DNA of 64,000 bases from Halodesulfovibrio marinisediminis DSM 17456 (lineage in GTDB: Bacteria; Desulfobacterota; Desulfovibrionia; Desulfovibrionales; Desulfovibrionaceae), in contig NZ_FSRG01000008.1 of assembly GCF_900129975.1 (NCBI RefSeq), positions 1 to 64,000 of the forward strand, read 5' to 3'. A program made the translations under genes and the position numbers. The notes under the pieces were generated by a model. The model saw only the letters and a program-made list of their open reading frames with translations, was not told where the DNA came from and did not search any database. Of this stretch, positions 26,469 through 35,828 are shown piece after piece. Positions within the stretch are counted from its first letter, which is position 1. Every line of letters begins with the position of its first letter.

Positions 26469-26541
26469 TCCGGAGTGCAACGCACGTTACCGCGCGACTG
26501 TATCATGCTCATAAAAAAAATTTCAAAACGGTACTACATCT

Positions 26542-27573
26542 ATGCAGTATACTGACAATACGGGCTTAAACATCAGTCCGGAACGCCCTTGGCTTGCGCC
26601 GCTTGCCGGATACTCTGACCTTTGCTTCAGACTCTTGTGTAAAGAATTCGGTGCAGCTGTTGTGTGCTCTGAAATGGTTAGCGCCAAGGGGCTCTACTAC
26701 AAAAGCAACAACACCCATAAGCTACTTGAGACAACAGAAAAAGAAGCTCCTGCCGTCTTCCAACTTTTTGGAAACGATGCAGAAATCATGTCACACGCTA
26801 TGGAGCCACTGGTAAAAGCCGGCTATACTTGGTTTGACCTGAACATGGGGTGCTCTGTCCGCAAAGTATTCAAACAAGGTTGCGGATCTTCCATGATGCG
26901 CGACATTGATAACGCTGTAAAAGTTGCCAAAGCAATGATCAGCATCGCTGACAAAGGTAAAGTCGGCTTTAAGTTTCGCCTTGGCGTTGATTCTGATCAG
27001 GAAGTCTTCAAAGAACTCGCACTCAGGCTTGAAGATGCCGGTGCGGGTTGGTTAACCCTGCACCCGCGTACTGCCGCGCAGGGCTTCTCCGGAACAGCCC
27101 GTTGGTCTGCCATCAAAGAAATTGTAGACGCTGTATCTATCCCTGTTATTGCCAGTGGTGATTTACTGGAACCTGAAGATGGTGTGAGATGCGTCAAAGA
27201 AACCGGTGCAGCATCTGTTATGTTTGCACGAGGTGCCATTGGCAACCCTGCTATTTTTGACGAGTACACTACGCTTTACAAAGGCGAGACTCTCAAGCGT
27301 CCTGACCCACTTAAAACTATGCACCTCATCCAGCGCCACAAAGAGCTTGCACGCGAATACACCAATGAGCGCAGCGCACTCTTTAAAATGCGTACCTTTG
27401 TTCCACGGTATGTGCGGTTATTCAAAGGGGCAAAAGCCCTGCGTCAGAGACTTGCCACATGCACCGACTGGGAAGAACTGGATGCAGTTATTGAAGAATT
27501 TTTCACCCGCTGCGAAGCGGTTGATCTGGATAGCATCTCAGAAACCATCAGCATGCAGGATACATCGGAGTAA
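26542..27573 (+). CDS. dus: tRNA-dihydrouridine synthase
   Basis: FMN-dependent enzyme reducing specific uridines in tRNA D-loops. The 343-residue product has the TIM-barrel motifs LAPLAGYSDLCFR, FQLFGND, the catalytic cysteine C104 in DLNMGCSVRKV, WLTLHPRTAAQGFSG, IPVIASGDL and FARGAIGNP. The usual GCP is GCS here. Ends 2 bases before ispH. Confidence 0.93.
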   Translation: MQYTDNTGLNISPERPWLAPLAGYSDLCFRLLCKEFGAAVVCSEMVSAKGLYYKSNNTHKLLETTEKEAPAVFQLFGNDAEIMSHAMEPLVKAGYTWFDLNMGCSVRKVFKQGCGSSMMRDIDNAVKVAKAMISIADKGKVGFKFRLGVDSDQEVFKELALRLEDAGAGWLTLHPRTAAQGFSGTARWSAIKEIVDAVSIPVIASGDLLEPEDGVRCVKETGAASVMFARGAIGNPAIFDEYTTLYKGETLKRPDPLKTMHLIQRHKELAREYTNERSALFKMRTFVPRYVRLFKGAKALRQRLATCTDWEELDAVIEEFFTRCEAVDLDSISETISMQDTSE

Positions 27574-27575
27574 AC

Positions 27576-28421
27576 ATGGAAGTACGTAGAGCCAAAACAG
27601 CTGGTTTTTGTTTCGGAGTTTCACTGGCGTTGGAAAAACTCGACGCCGAAGTGGAAAAGCACGACGCAAAAATTGCGACTTTGGGACCGATTATTCACAA
27701 TCCACAAGTTCTTGAGCGGTACGAAAAACAAAATGTGCGCTGCCTCAAAAATGCAGAAGAAGCCGATGCAAATGAACGCGTTGTTATTCGGGCACATGGA
27801 ATACCGAGAGAAACCGAAACAACATTAACCAAAGCATGCAAAGATGTTGTTGATGCAACCTGCCCCAAAGTAAAACGTGCTCAGCTTGGTATCCACAGCA
27901 TGATCAGCAAAGGATGTTTTCTCCTGTTATACGGAGAAAAAGACCATCCTGAAGTGCGTGGGCTTATGAGTTACGCTGGTGATAGAGCATTTTTGTTTAA
28001 TTCACTTGAGGAGCTCAAGAATTTTCCACTTTCTGCCGATATAGACTATTGCCTCGCTGCGCAGACTACACAGGACAGAGAGGAATTTGCCCGCATAGAT
28101 GAGTATCTTCAAACACAGCTGGCTGAACGGCTTCAGGTACTTAATACTATTTGCAACGCAACAAGAGAGAGACAGCAAGAAGCTATTGCAATTGCACAAG
28201 AGGTAGATGCAATGGTTGTTGTTGGGGGCTACAACAGTGGAAACACACGCAGACTTGCGGATGTATCCCGTGCACAAGGGTGCCTCACTTTCCATGTTGA
28301 AAAATCGGAAGAACTTTCTGCTTCTGATTTTAAAGGCATGAAAGTGGTAGGGCTCACCGCCGGTGCTTCAACCCCGCGTTCTGTTATTGATGCTACGGAA
28401 GAATTCCTTACCAAGCTGTAA
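27576..28421 (+). CDS. ispH: 4-hydroxy-3-methylbut-2-enyl diphosphate reductase
   Basis: Last enzyme of the MEP pathway, converting HMBPP to IPP and DMAPP using a 4Fe-4S cluster. The 281-residue product shows the three cluster cysteines C12 (AGFCFGV), about C96 (DATCPKV) and about C193 (NTICNAT), the histidines in IHNPQV and RAHGI, and GGYNSGNT and LTAGASTP. The organism therefore makes isoprenoids by the non-mevalonate route. Confidence 0.97.
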   Translation: MEVRRAKTAGFCFGVSLALEKLDAEVEKHDAKIATLGPIIHNPQVLERYEKQNVRCLKNAEEADANERVVIRAHGIPRETETTLTKACKDVVDATCPKVKRAQLGIHSMISKGCFLLLYGEKDHPEVRGLMSYAGDRAFLFNSLEELKNFPLSADIDYCLAAQTTQDREEFARIDEYLQTQLAERLQVLNTICNATRERQQEAIAIAQEVDAMVVVGGYNSGNTRRLADVSRAQGCLTFHVEKSEELSASDFKGMKVVGLTAGASTPRSVIDATEEFLTKL

Positions 28422-28472
28422 AAAATGCTTTTACTGGTCTGCGCGAACTAGAACTACGCACCGGAGAACGAC

Positions 28473-29429
28473 ATGCAGACAAACATACTTTTAGAATCCG
28501 GCACTAACGAGCTGGAAATTGTTGAATTTTTCCTCGACGAAGTCGAAATAGACGGCACAAGCTACCGAGGATACTACGGAGTAAACGTAGCCAAGGTACT
28601 CGAAATTATCAGAATGCCTACAGTAACAGAACTTCCTGAAAGTGGTCATTCCTGCATTTTGGGCGCATTCAACCTGCGTTCACAGGTTATCCCGCTTGTG
28701 GATCTTTCAATGTGGCTTGGTAAACACCGTGAGGAAACAGAACCACCAAAAGTTATTGTAACTGAATTCAACAACGTATGTACCGCATTCCAGGTATCCG
28801 GCGTTAACCGCATTCACCGCATCAGCTGGGAAGAGGTTGAACCGCCAAGCGGCTACGTAGCAAATTTAAGCAGCCAGTCCATCACAGGCGTTGTTAAGAT
28901 TAACGACCGCATCATTTTCTTGCTTGATCTTGAGAAAATTGTTGCGAACCTGAATCCGGATCTTGCACTCAAACTCGATGATGCTATCGACTGGGAAAAC
29001 GGCGAAAGTCGCCGTGCTCTGATCACAGACGACTCCGGCCTTATCCGTGAAATGCTCACCGACCTGATGGAAAAAGCCAACTTCCAAGTTGAGGCACATA
29101 CCAACGGCAGAGAAGCGTGGGAAAGACTGTGTCAGCTCAAGACCATTGCAGAACAGAGCAACAGACCACTTACCGACTACGTTCAGGTAATTGTATCAGA
29201 CATTGAAATGCCAGCAATGGACGGTCACTCTCTTTGTAAATCAATTAAAGAAGACCCTGTCCTTAAGCAGTTACCAGTTATCTTGTTCTCTTCAATCATC
29301 ACGGATAAACTCCGCCATAAAGGTGAGTCCGTAGGTGCAGACATGCAGGTTTCCAAACCGGAAGTAACCCTGCTGGCACAGCGTGCAATTGAATTGATTG
29401 ATGAGCGCCGTCAACAGCAGACTGCATAG
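28473..29429 (+). CDS. cheV: Chemotaxis protein CheV (CheW-receiver fusion)
   Basis: Adaptor linking chemoreceptors to CheA, with a receiver domain that tunes adaptation. The 318-residue protein has a CheW domain (about 10-165; FLDEVEIDG, YYGVNVAKVLEIIRMP, FNLRSQVIPLVDLSMWLG). A receiver follows with acidic ALITDDSG, the phospho-acceptor Asp in VSDIEMPAMDG, FSSI and VSKP. A terminator follows at 29451. Confidence 0.95.
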   Translation: MQTNILLESGTNELEIVEFFLDEVEIDGTSYRGYYGVNVAKVLEIIRMPTVTELPESGHSCILGAFNLRSQVIPLVDLSMWLGKHREETEPPKVIVTEFNNVCTAFQVSGVNRIHRISWEEVEPPSGYVANLSSQSITGVVKINDRIIFLLDLEKIVANLNPDLALKLDDAIDWENGESRRALITDDSGLIREMLTDLMEKANFQVEAHTNGREAWERLCQLKTIAEQSNRPLTDYVQVIVSDIEMPAMDGHSLCKSIKEDPVLKQLPVILFSSIITDKLRHKGESVGADMQVSKPEVTLLAQRAIELIDERRQQQTA

Positions 29430-29450
29430 TTTCAAAAACTACATTAACAC

Positions 29451-29488
29451 AAAAGGGTGGTGCCTATGCTCCACCCTTTTCTCATTTC
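29451..29488 (+). terminator. Terminator after cheV
   Basis: AAAAGGGTGG (29451-29460) and CCACCCTTTT (29471-29480) form a 10-bp stem followed by CTCATTTCT, 21 bases after the cheV stop. Confidence 0.8.
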
Positions 29489-29577
29489 TATAGACAGACA
29501 GCTTCAAGGCTATCATAATCAGCAGCTCGAAGAACATTAAGACTGGCCATCGCCAGTTTCCAGCAGGATATATTTCA

Positions 29578-30408
29578 ATGGGTAAAAAGAAAAATTCCAA
29601 ACCGGCACCTTTGCCACAAAGTCTCAAGCTGCCATACACTGGCGTAGAATCCCACGCACACCTCGACCTTCCGCCTTTCTCCTCTGATATCGAAGAGGTA
29701 CTCGACCGCGCTAAAGAATCCGGAGTACGCTACATCTGCAACGTATTCCTCGGACACGAGGCATGGAAGAACAACCGTCATCTCTTTGAAAATCATGACG
29801 AAGTTTTCTTTATTCTTGGCACACATCCAAGTCACGTAGATCAATGTACAGAAGCCGAACTTGATGCCATGCGTGCTGCCTTCTCTGAAGACAACAGGTT
29901 ACGCGGGATCGGCGAAATAGGTCTGGACTACTACTGGGATCACTTCCCACGCGAAGAACAGAAGAACATTTTCATCAAACAACTGCATCTTGCAAAAGAG
30001 CTCAACACCCGTGTTATTATTCATTCTAGAGACGCAGCAGAAGACACCATTGATGTTCTGGAAGCAGAAGGATTTGTAGACTATCCAGTACTCTGGCACT
30101 GCTTCGGCGGCAATGCAGAGCTTGCAGAACGCATCATTAAAAATGGATGGCACCTCTCAATTCCTGGCACGGTTACTTACCCTAAAAACGAAGAAGCACG
30201 CGAGGCACTCAAAGTAATTCCGCGAGATCGCATGCTTATTGAAACCGACTGCCCGTACCTTACGCCAGTTCCATATCGCGGCAAACGCAACGAGCCTGCA
30301 TACACAGTCTTTACAGCAGAGTTCATTGCCAAAGAACTCGATATGGAAGTCGAAGAACTTTGGACAACCTGCGGCAACAATGCAATCCGCTTTTTCGAGT
30401 TGCAATAA
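29578..30408 (+). CDS. tatD: TatD-family metal-dependent hydrolase/DNase
   Basis: Amidohydrolase-fold nuclease or D-aminoacyl-tRNA-related deacylase. The 276-residue product has the metal-binding HAHLD motif near residue 24, FFILGTHPSH, GEIGLDYYWD, VIIHSRDA, LWHCFGGN and ETDCPYLTP, as in the TatD/YcfH family. Own transcription unit between two terminators. Substrate cannot be told from sequence. Confidence 0.93.
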   Translation: MGKKKNSKPAPLPQSLKLPYTGVESHAHLDLPPFSSDIEEVLDRAKESGVRYICNVFLGHEAWKNNRHLFENHDEVFFILGTHPSHVDQCTEAELDAMRAAFSEDNRLRGIGEIGLDYYWDHFPREEQKNIFIKQLHLAKELNTRVIIHSRDAAEDTIDVLEAEGFVDYPVLWHCFGGNAELAERIIKNGWHLSIPGTVTYPKNEEAREALKVIPRDRMLIETDCPYLTPVPYRGKRNEPAYTVFTAEFIAKELDMEVEELWTTCGNNAIRFFELQ

Positions 30409-30529
30409 CCTTAATTATTTATGAGCTTCCCTCCTAGTTCCCAACTAGTGAGATCCCCTCTTGACTGCGATTAAAGCGGGCACAGAGACTTTTTTGAATT
30501 CACGCTTCAGGCTTTACGACAGCCGTCAA

Positions 30530-30565
30530 AAGCCCCTGATGGTAAACATCAGGGGCTTATTATCT
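30530..30565 (+). terminator. tatD terminator
   Basis: AAGCCCCTGATG (30530-30541) and CATCAGGGGCTT (30547-30558), a 12-bp stem followed by ATTAT. Confidence 0.8.
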
Positions 30566-30634
30566 ACACTATACCCTTTTACCTGTTAGCAACAACGCCA
30601 TATAATTATCTTCTCTACAAAAGAAGGAACACAT

Positions 30635-31036
30635 ATGGCGAAATCAATACTAATCATCACAAGCTCTCTCGCAGAGCAGGTTCGGCTGTTACTGCTTCTT
30701 AGTGCAACAGGCTATATTCCCACCTGTTGCGACAGTCTCTCGTCTGCTCTCACTGCATTGGAAGCCTCAAAATTTGATGCCATTGTCGCTGAATCGATTA
30801 TTGAAGACACCCCACCACAAAAAATGACGGCAGTAGAATTCATGTCGATCCTTCAAGAAACTACGTATAACGCTGCAACACCAGTTATTGTTATGGGTGA
30901 AGTACTATCTCTCGGATACATCATGAATACTCTGCGCAGCGGTGCTGCGCGTTTTATCCCAGCTCCATTTACATCTACTGAGTTTCTTCAAACGATTTCT
31001 GCTGAGCTCGACCTAAGTCGATATTGTAAAATATAA
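30635..31036 (+). CDS. Degenerate receiver-domain protein (pseudo-receiver)
   Basis: A 133-residue protein with the alternating strand/helix pattern of a CheY-like receiver but without the catalytic residues. The acidic pair is TSS (9-11), the phospho-acceptor position holds Glu (E53 in FDAIVAES), the conserved Thr/Ser strand reads VIVMGE, and the Lys of KPF is Ala (IPAPFT). It cannot be phosphorylated in the usual way; E53 might mimic phosphorylation. Partner unknown. Confidence 0.75.
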   Translation: MAKSILIITSSLAEQVRLLLLLSATGYIPTCCDSLSSALTALEASKFDAIVAESIIEDTPPQKMTAVEFMSILQETTYNAATPVIVMGEVLSLGYIMNTLRSGAARFIPAPFTSTEFLQTISAELDLSRYCKI

Positions 31037-31263
31037 TTCCTAATCTTCCCTATGCGTTATCATGCCAAAAAAGCCCAAAAAATCGTTAGCCCCTGTTATT
31101 TTGATTATAAACTTCACTAGAACTGCCCAAATCCATCGATAGTGCTTGGGGGAAAAGTGCTAACATGGTATGTAGTACGCGGTCTCACAAACCAACACAC
31201 AATTAAATCGCCTAACGGAACTTCATTGACCTTTCCCACAACTAAGGTCTCTGAGGGGACACC

Positions 31264-31308
31264 ACAAGCATGGATAGCCCGTACAACTATCCATGCTTGT
31301 TCCTTTTT
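31264..31308 (+). terminator. Strong plus-strand terminator
   Basis: ACAAGCATGGATAG (31264-31277) and CTATCCATGCTTGT (31287-31300), a perfect 14-bp stem, then TCCTTTTT. It lies 228 bases after the pseudo-receiver stop, leaving a long untranslated stretch (31037-31263) that holds no gene and only a small CCCAA/TTGGG dyad. Confidence 0.8.
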
Positions 31309-31321
31309 AAGATACTCCAGC

Positions 31322-31366
31322 CACAAAAAAAGGCCCCCTTTTCTGAACAGAGAAAGGGAGCTCCTA
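31322..31366 (-). terminator. Terminator of the GNAT gene
   Basis: On the minus strand CTCCCTTTCT and AGAAAAGGGGG form an imperfect stem followed by CC and seven T, 35 bases after the acetyltransferase stop. Confidence 0.65.
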
Positions 31367-31399
31367 TCTTTTTGCCAACTCAATTCAAAGGCTAAATAT

Positions 31400-31837
31400 C
31401 TAAAGTTCGCACTCCATATCCAGAGCAGGCAAATCAAGAATCTCTAACTTCTTTGGTTTTCCAACAATCACAAAACCGAATCGTTTAAAAAAAGGAACGG
31501 CTTCCGGAGTAGACTCCAAATGGATTTTCTTTGCCCCCATCTCTTTTGATCGCTGAAGAAATTTATGCATTAAGGATGTGCCAACGCCTGTAAAACGATA
31601 TTCCTCTCCAACTACAATGTGCGAAATCTCTGCGATTTCACTTTGCAGGCTCAATCTTCCACATCCAAGTACTTTTCTATTTTTTAAGGCAACCAGTAAG
31701 ATGCACCTATCTTCTAACTCATCCTGAATATAGGAGCGGGTAACTCTCCCAACCGGATACAAGTCCACACACCGCATTGCCACAGTCGCCTCATACAGAT
31801 CATGCTCTTTGTCTATTTCTTCAACAGAATAAAGCAT
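31400..31837 (-). CDS. GNAT-family N-acetyltransferase
   Basis: A 145-residue acetyl-CoA-dependent acyltransferase. The acetyl-CoA loop VGEEYRFTGVGTSLM (R/Q-x-x-G-x-G/A-like), the strand AEISHIVV and the C-terminal VPFFKRFGFVIVGKPKKL mark the fold. The start at 31837 follows GGGGGAAAG and gives the normal length; a longer frame upstream to 31933 lacks a ribosome site. Substrate unknown. LEILDLPALDMECEL ends the protein. Confidence 0.85.
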   Translation of the reverse strand: MLYSVEEIDKEHDLYEATVAMRCVDLYPVGRVTRSYIQDELEDRCILLVALKNRKVLGCGRLSLQSEIAEISHIVVGEEYRFTGVGTSLMHKFLQRSKEMGAKKIHLESTPEAVPFFKRFGFVIVGKPKKLEILDLPALDMECEL

Positions 31838-32203
31838 TATGTACTTTCCCCCAAAATACTTTGAATGTTTTAATCTGATCATGAAATTACCATAAACAAA
31901 CGTACGAGACACATCGAATCTATAAGTTATCACCTCTAAATTCTATCTAAGCTAAATTACATCAAAAAAATATCATACGGATCTATACAGCTCTCTCCCA
32001 GTTAGAGGCATCTTAGTAACGCATAAAAAAGGCATAAGAAAAGAATCCCCCTGAATGAGTCTAACCATAGACCGTTCACGGTGCTTTCTGTTCCATTCAT
32101 GGAAAAGGAGTGCAGCCAAGATGAAAAGATGCTGTAACCATGTACCCGGTTCAACTCGCTTTTGGTACATGCCACTGGCTAAGGAATCTGTTGTCCCCGC
32201 AGC
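31838..32203. other. Gap between GNAT and dksA-like genes
   Basis: No gene is supported. A minus-strand frame (31973-32284) begins inside dksA and runs through its terminator stem; the stretch GTWLQHLFILAALLFHEW in it could be a relic but has no start of its own. Confidence 0.5.
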
Positions 32204-32245
32204 AGATAAATAGCCGCGCATCAGAGGGGTCTGATGCGCGGCTAT
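32204..32245 (-). terminator. dksA-like gene terminator
   Basis: ATAGCCGCGCATCAGA (32210-32225) and TCTGATGCGCGGCTAT (32230-32245) pair over 16 bp with a four-base loop, 20 bases after the stop. The minus-strand tail is TTTATC. Confidence 0.85.
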
Positions 32246-32264
32246 AGTCATTTTTATATCTTTT

Positions 32265-32597
32265 CTATTCTGCGCACTTAACACACAGCGTAGCTCCCGG
32301 CATCGCCATCAAACGAGCATGTGGAATTGGTGCACCACACTCCATGCAGTAGCCGAACTCTGGATCATCAATATTACGCAGAACGTACTCCAGCCCTGCT
32401 AATCGTGATTCTGCTTTTGATAACGCTGCCCTATTCACGCTGATATTCACAATATTATCCATACGTGAAAGCCTGCCGATAGAGTCGTCTGGCGCAACGG
32501 GCTTAGTAATTTCTCTCAGCCTGTCAACTTCCTGCTTCAAACGACCAACTTCCGCGTGCATTTTTTGCACGAGTGCTTCTTTTTGAATTTCTTGCAT
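32265..32597 (-). CDS. DksA/TraR-family zinc finger protein
   Basis: A 110-residue protein: N-terminal coiled coil (about 5-75) and a C4-type zinc finger CMECGAPIPHARLMAMPGATLC-VKC (split here), typical of DksA/TraR proteins that bind the RNA polymerase secondary channel. It is shorter than E. coli DksA (151) and lacks an obvious DxxDxA coiled-coil tip, so its role in ppGpp signalling is not assured. Confidence 0.88.
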   Translation of the reverse strand: MQEIQKEALVQKMHAEVGRLKQEVDRLREITKPVAPDDSIGRLSRMDNIVNISVNRAALSKAESRLAGLEYVLRNIDDPEFGYCMECGAPIPHARLMAMPGATLCVKCAE

Positions 32598-32791
32598 ATT
32601 ATTACTCGAATGTTGGAAATAACTTACAGAAAGGTTGGAATATATATACCAAAAGAAGTAGGGGGGATCTTCCTAGACAAGTACACAATGTAACCAACTA
32701 CTTTTCCATGATAAATGTATTTTTCACATCTAACCACTTTTTCTGTTATAATTCCGCACACAGTAACCAGACATAATACAAAACAATTCAT

Positions 32792-33808
32792 ATGAATAAA
32801 AAGAACATCATTGCCCGCTACCTGCACTCTTCCAATTGGCTTGAAAAACTAAAATGCCGAAGCATTGCAGACGTATCCTTTCTTGCAGCCGGTGAATATA
32901 ATGAAAACTGGATAGTTACCGCCACCACTCAAGAAACTACCTTTCATCGAAAATTTTTTGTGTTCCGCATCAACCACGGAAGTCAGCTCGGGCTAGGAGC
33001 AAAACAAATCGGATACGAATTTAACGTACTTTCCGCACTTAAAAATTCCTCAGTTACACCAATTCCATATTTCTATGATGCAAAAGCCGGTAATTTTGAT
33101 CCAGCCTTTAACCATGGTGTGTTGCTCATGGAATTCCTTTCAGGGACTCCACTGGATTACGCCCAAGACCTGGACTATACCGCCAAAATCTTCGCTACGG
33201 TTCATACACAGCCAGTGCCAGAACAAAACAAATTCATATATCAACAGAACCCAGTTACCGACATTGTTACTGAATCACTCGGACTACTTGCACGCTTCAA
33301 TGCTCACCCTAAAAAAGAGATTCGCCATAAACTTGAAGTATACAGCAATGAAATTAGAAAACTGGGGGAAGAATATGCAGCTGCCTTTGCGGCAGAACCC
33401 CAGATAATTGTAAATACCGAGGTGAATTCCGGTAACTTTATTATTAACAGAGAAAACAACACGGCACATCTTGTAGACTGGGAAAAAGCGGTTGTTTCAA
33501 GCCGCTATCAGGATCTTGGGCATTTTATTGTTCCTACAACAACGCTATGGAAAACTGACTTCATTGCGACACAAGAGCACAGACTTCATTTCCTTTCACG
33601 ATACAAGGAACATGCAGGTCTAGAAAACCCCATTGAAGAACTTTCTCTTCTCACTGGAATATTGGAAAAAACAATTATCCTTAGGGGATTATCGTGGTGC
33701 TATATGGCGTGGTATGAGTACACACAACAAGATCGAGTGCTCAAAAACAACGCTACATTTAGAACAATTGAACGTTATCTGGACAATATTGAATGGTTTT
33801 TACAATAG
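32792..33808 (+). CDS. Aminoglycoside phosphotransferase-like (choline/thiamine kinase-like) protein
   Basis: A 338-residue protein with the protein-kinase-like APH fold: an N-lobe NWIVTATTQ..FVFRINHG, LLMEFLSGTPLD as hinge, and a C-lobe with HLVDWEKAVVSS as the metal-binding DxE segment. The catalytic loop, normally HGDxxxxN, reads NTEVNSGN, with Glu replacing the base Asp and Asn replacing His. Its last 16 bases overlap the start of an ABC ATPase gene, so they are co-expressed. The phosphate acceptor is unknown; small-molecule kinases linked to import systems are a reasonable guess. Confidence 0.75.
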   Translation: MNKKNIIARYLHSSNWLEKLKCRSIADVSFLAAGEYNENWIVTATTQETTFHRKFFVFRINHGSQLGLGAKQIGYEFNVLSALKNSSVTPIPYFYDAKAGNFDPAFNHGVLLMEFLSGTPLDYAQDLDYTAKIFATVHTQPVPEQNKFIYQQNPVTDIVTESLGLLARFNAHPKKEIRHKLEVYSNEIRKLGEEYAAAFAAEPQIIVNTEVNSGNFIINRENNTAHLVDWEKAVVSSRYQDLGHFIVPTTTLWKTDFIATQEHRLHFLSRYKEHAGLENPIEELSLLTGILEKTIILRGLSWCYMAWYEYTQQDRVLKNNATFRTIERYLDNIEWFLQ

Positions 33809-34743
33809 ATTCATTATGTAAGAAATATAACGGAAAGCCTGTGATTTCCGGTATCTCATTTTCAGTGGACAAAGGAGACATTGTTTCTCTCATCGGCCCT
33901 TCTGGAGTAGGAAAAACAACCCTGCTGCGTATCCTCGCTGGGCTCGAAGAACAAGATAGCGGTTTAATCACCTTTGAAACACCACCATCCAAAGATAACC
34001 CCGTCATTATGGTGTTTCAGGACTACCTGTTGTTTCCGAGCCTTACAGTATCTGAAAACACCGCGTTTGCCTTAAAAGCCCGAAAACTGCCTGCTGCTGA
34101 AATTACAAGACGCGTCAACACCATTCTTGAGTTTTTCCATCTTTCTGACAAAAGCAACCAATACCCTGCGCAACTTTCAGCAGGGCAAAAGCAACGAGTT
34201 GCTATTGCCAGAGCTATGGTCGTAAATCCGGCAGTGTTGTTGCTAGACGAGCCATTTGCAAACCTTGATCGCAACCTAAAACTCGAAACAGCAGAATTTA
34301 TTCGCGACACACAAAAAGAATTCGGTATTACAACTGTCAGCGTTACCCACGATCTGGAAGAAGCCTTCGCGATGTCAGACAAAATCGGCATCATGCTCAA
34401 TGGCAAACTGGAACAATTCGACAATCCATCCGCACTCTACAACTCTCCAAAATCCATTGAAGTGGCACGATTTCTAGGTCCAGTAAACATTTTGACACCC
34501 GAATTATGCAACAACCTCAGTCTACCCGCTTCAACAATCCCTAAAGGCCGAGACTATTTCATTGTTAGACCGGAACAACTTACTCTGACGCAAGGTTCAA
34601 CAGCTCTAATCACCCGCGTGCAGTTTGGCGGGCACTACGTAAAATATTCTCTTCAGGTAGAAGACACAAAACTTACAGCGTATAGCTTCACCGCCATATT
34701 TACAGAAGGTGACACTGTTGGAATTCAAATTTCACAGCTGTGA
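33793..34743 (+). CDS. ABC transporter ATP-binding protein (spermidine/iron/thiamine type)
   Basis: A 316-residue ATPase of the importer class: Walker A GPSGVGKTT (about 37-45), Q-loop MVFQDYLLFPSL, signature LSAGQKQRVAIARAM, Walker B VLLLDEPFANLDRN, H-loop SVTHDLEEAF, and a C-terminal TOBE-like domain (about 235-316). The family serves polyamine, iron(III), sulfate or thiamine importers. No permease or binding protein gene is nearby, so it is an orphan ATPase coupled to the preceding kinase-like gene. Ends 57 bases from convergent sfsA. Confidence 0.88.
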   Translation: MVFTIDSLCKKYNGKPVISGISFSVDKGDIVSLIGPSGVGKTTLLRILAGLEEQDSGLITFETPPSKDNPVIMVFQDYLLFPSLTVSENTAFALKARKLPAAEITRRVNTILEFFHLSDKSNQYPAQLSAGQKQRVAIARAMVVNPAVLLLDEPFANLDRNLKLETAEFIRDTQKEFGITTVSVTHDLEEAFAMSDKIGIMLNGKLEQFDNPSALYNSPKSIEVARFLGPVNILTPELCNNLSLPASTIPKGRDYFIVRPEQLTLTQGSTALITRVQFGGHYVKYSLQVEDTKLTAYSFTAIFTEGDTVGIQISQL

Positions 34744-34800
34744 CGTATTTTGCAGAAATCAAAGACAATCTCTTAATAAAATCTACACAGCCCTGTCCTA

Positions 34801-35541
34801 TTAAAATGCTTTAGGGTTAACCGGAAGCAATTCGCCAAGCTCAATACCAGCTTCTGTAACGGTTGCCCTGTACGGATAGACCTCTACGCCGAGTTCAAGA
34901 GCCTGATAGAACAAATCTGCATACGCCGGGTCAATTACATCAGCCGGAGCAAAACAATGTCCGTCTGGACGCTGAACAAGATAAAAGAATGCTGCGCGAT
35001 GCCCTTGTTTCACAAGGTTGATCATATTGTTAAGGTGCTTTCGCCCGCGATCAGTCACCGCGTCAGGAAAACAAGCAACGTCATCTTCCACCATGGTTAC
35101 GTTTTTACACTCAATCCATAGAGGTGGTAATGAATCATCTTCTGTTTTCAATACTCCATCAGCGCGGCTGTCACCAACTTTTGCCTCACTCTTGAAAACG
35201 GTATACCCCTCTGCCCAATGCAATCTTCCAGCTTCAAAAGCAACTTTGAGCATCTTATTAGGAGCCTGAGTGTTCACACCAACCCACTTCACACCGGATG
35301 GCATATTCAAACCGACTGCTTCCTGTGTCCACTTTAGCTTTCTATTAGGATTCGTAGCAGGAGAGGCTAAAATGGGTGATCCCTGCCTTAACAACCCCAT
35401 CATTGAGCCGGTATTATTTGAGTGGATCCAGACCGACTCACCCTCAACTAAAATTTCCACGCTAAACCGTTTTACACGACGGACAAAGGATCCAGAAATA
35501 CATCCCTTAGGATATGAAATAAGTGGTTCTTGTATGTACAT
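34801..35541 (-). CDS. sfsA: SfsA family protein (sugar fermentation stimulation/nuclease)
   Basis: The 246-residue product matches SfsA, a DNA-binding protein with a PD-(D/E)xK-like nuclease fold. Motifs seen are [40 protein letters not shown] (the ECK metal/catalytic part), [12 protein letters not shown] and the C-terminal [17 protein letters not shown]. Role in cells is poorly defined. Convergent with the ABC ATPase gene. No terminator was seen. Confidence 0.92.
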   Translation of the reverse strand: MYIQEPLISYPKGCISGSFVRRVKRFSVEILVEGESVWIHSNNTGSMMGLLRQGSPILASPATNPNRKLKWTQEAVGLNMPSGVKWVGVNTQAPNKMLKVAFEAGRLHWAEGYTVFKSEAKVGDSRADGVLKTEDDSLPPLWIECKNVTMVEDDVACFPDAVTDRGRKHLNNMINLVKQGHRAAFFYLVQRPDGHCFAPADVIDPAYADLFYQALELGVEVYPYRATVTEAGIELGELLPVNPKAF

Positions 35542-35828
35542 TACATTCCAATATTCTTTTTTGTTTGATTGCCAAAAATCTAGAGGAAGAAACCGGTTCT
35601 AAAAGTTTACATGTGTGTTGTTAACTGGTACTTCGCAGGAAGCTAGAAAGCATCATAATTATTGTTTAAACCCACTGCATTTTAATGCATTAAGTTAACA
35701 GCAATTATTGCGGAGGGGATACACAACAGCATTACTCTGACTGTGTCCTCTCTCTGCTTCGGTATACTTTTGGCTTATAACTACGCCGACCATATACGCA
35801 TAAATTTTATTTTAGAGAGAGGCAACGC

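Noticed and set aside
31973-32284. 103-codon minus-strand frame after dksA
   Set aside because: Its plausible start lies in the 16-bp dksA terminator stem or inside dksA; no ribosome site. A gene relic is possible but unsupported.
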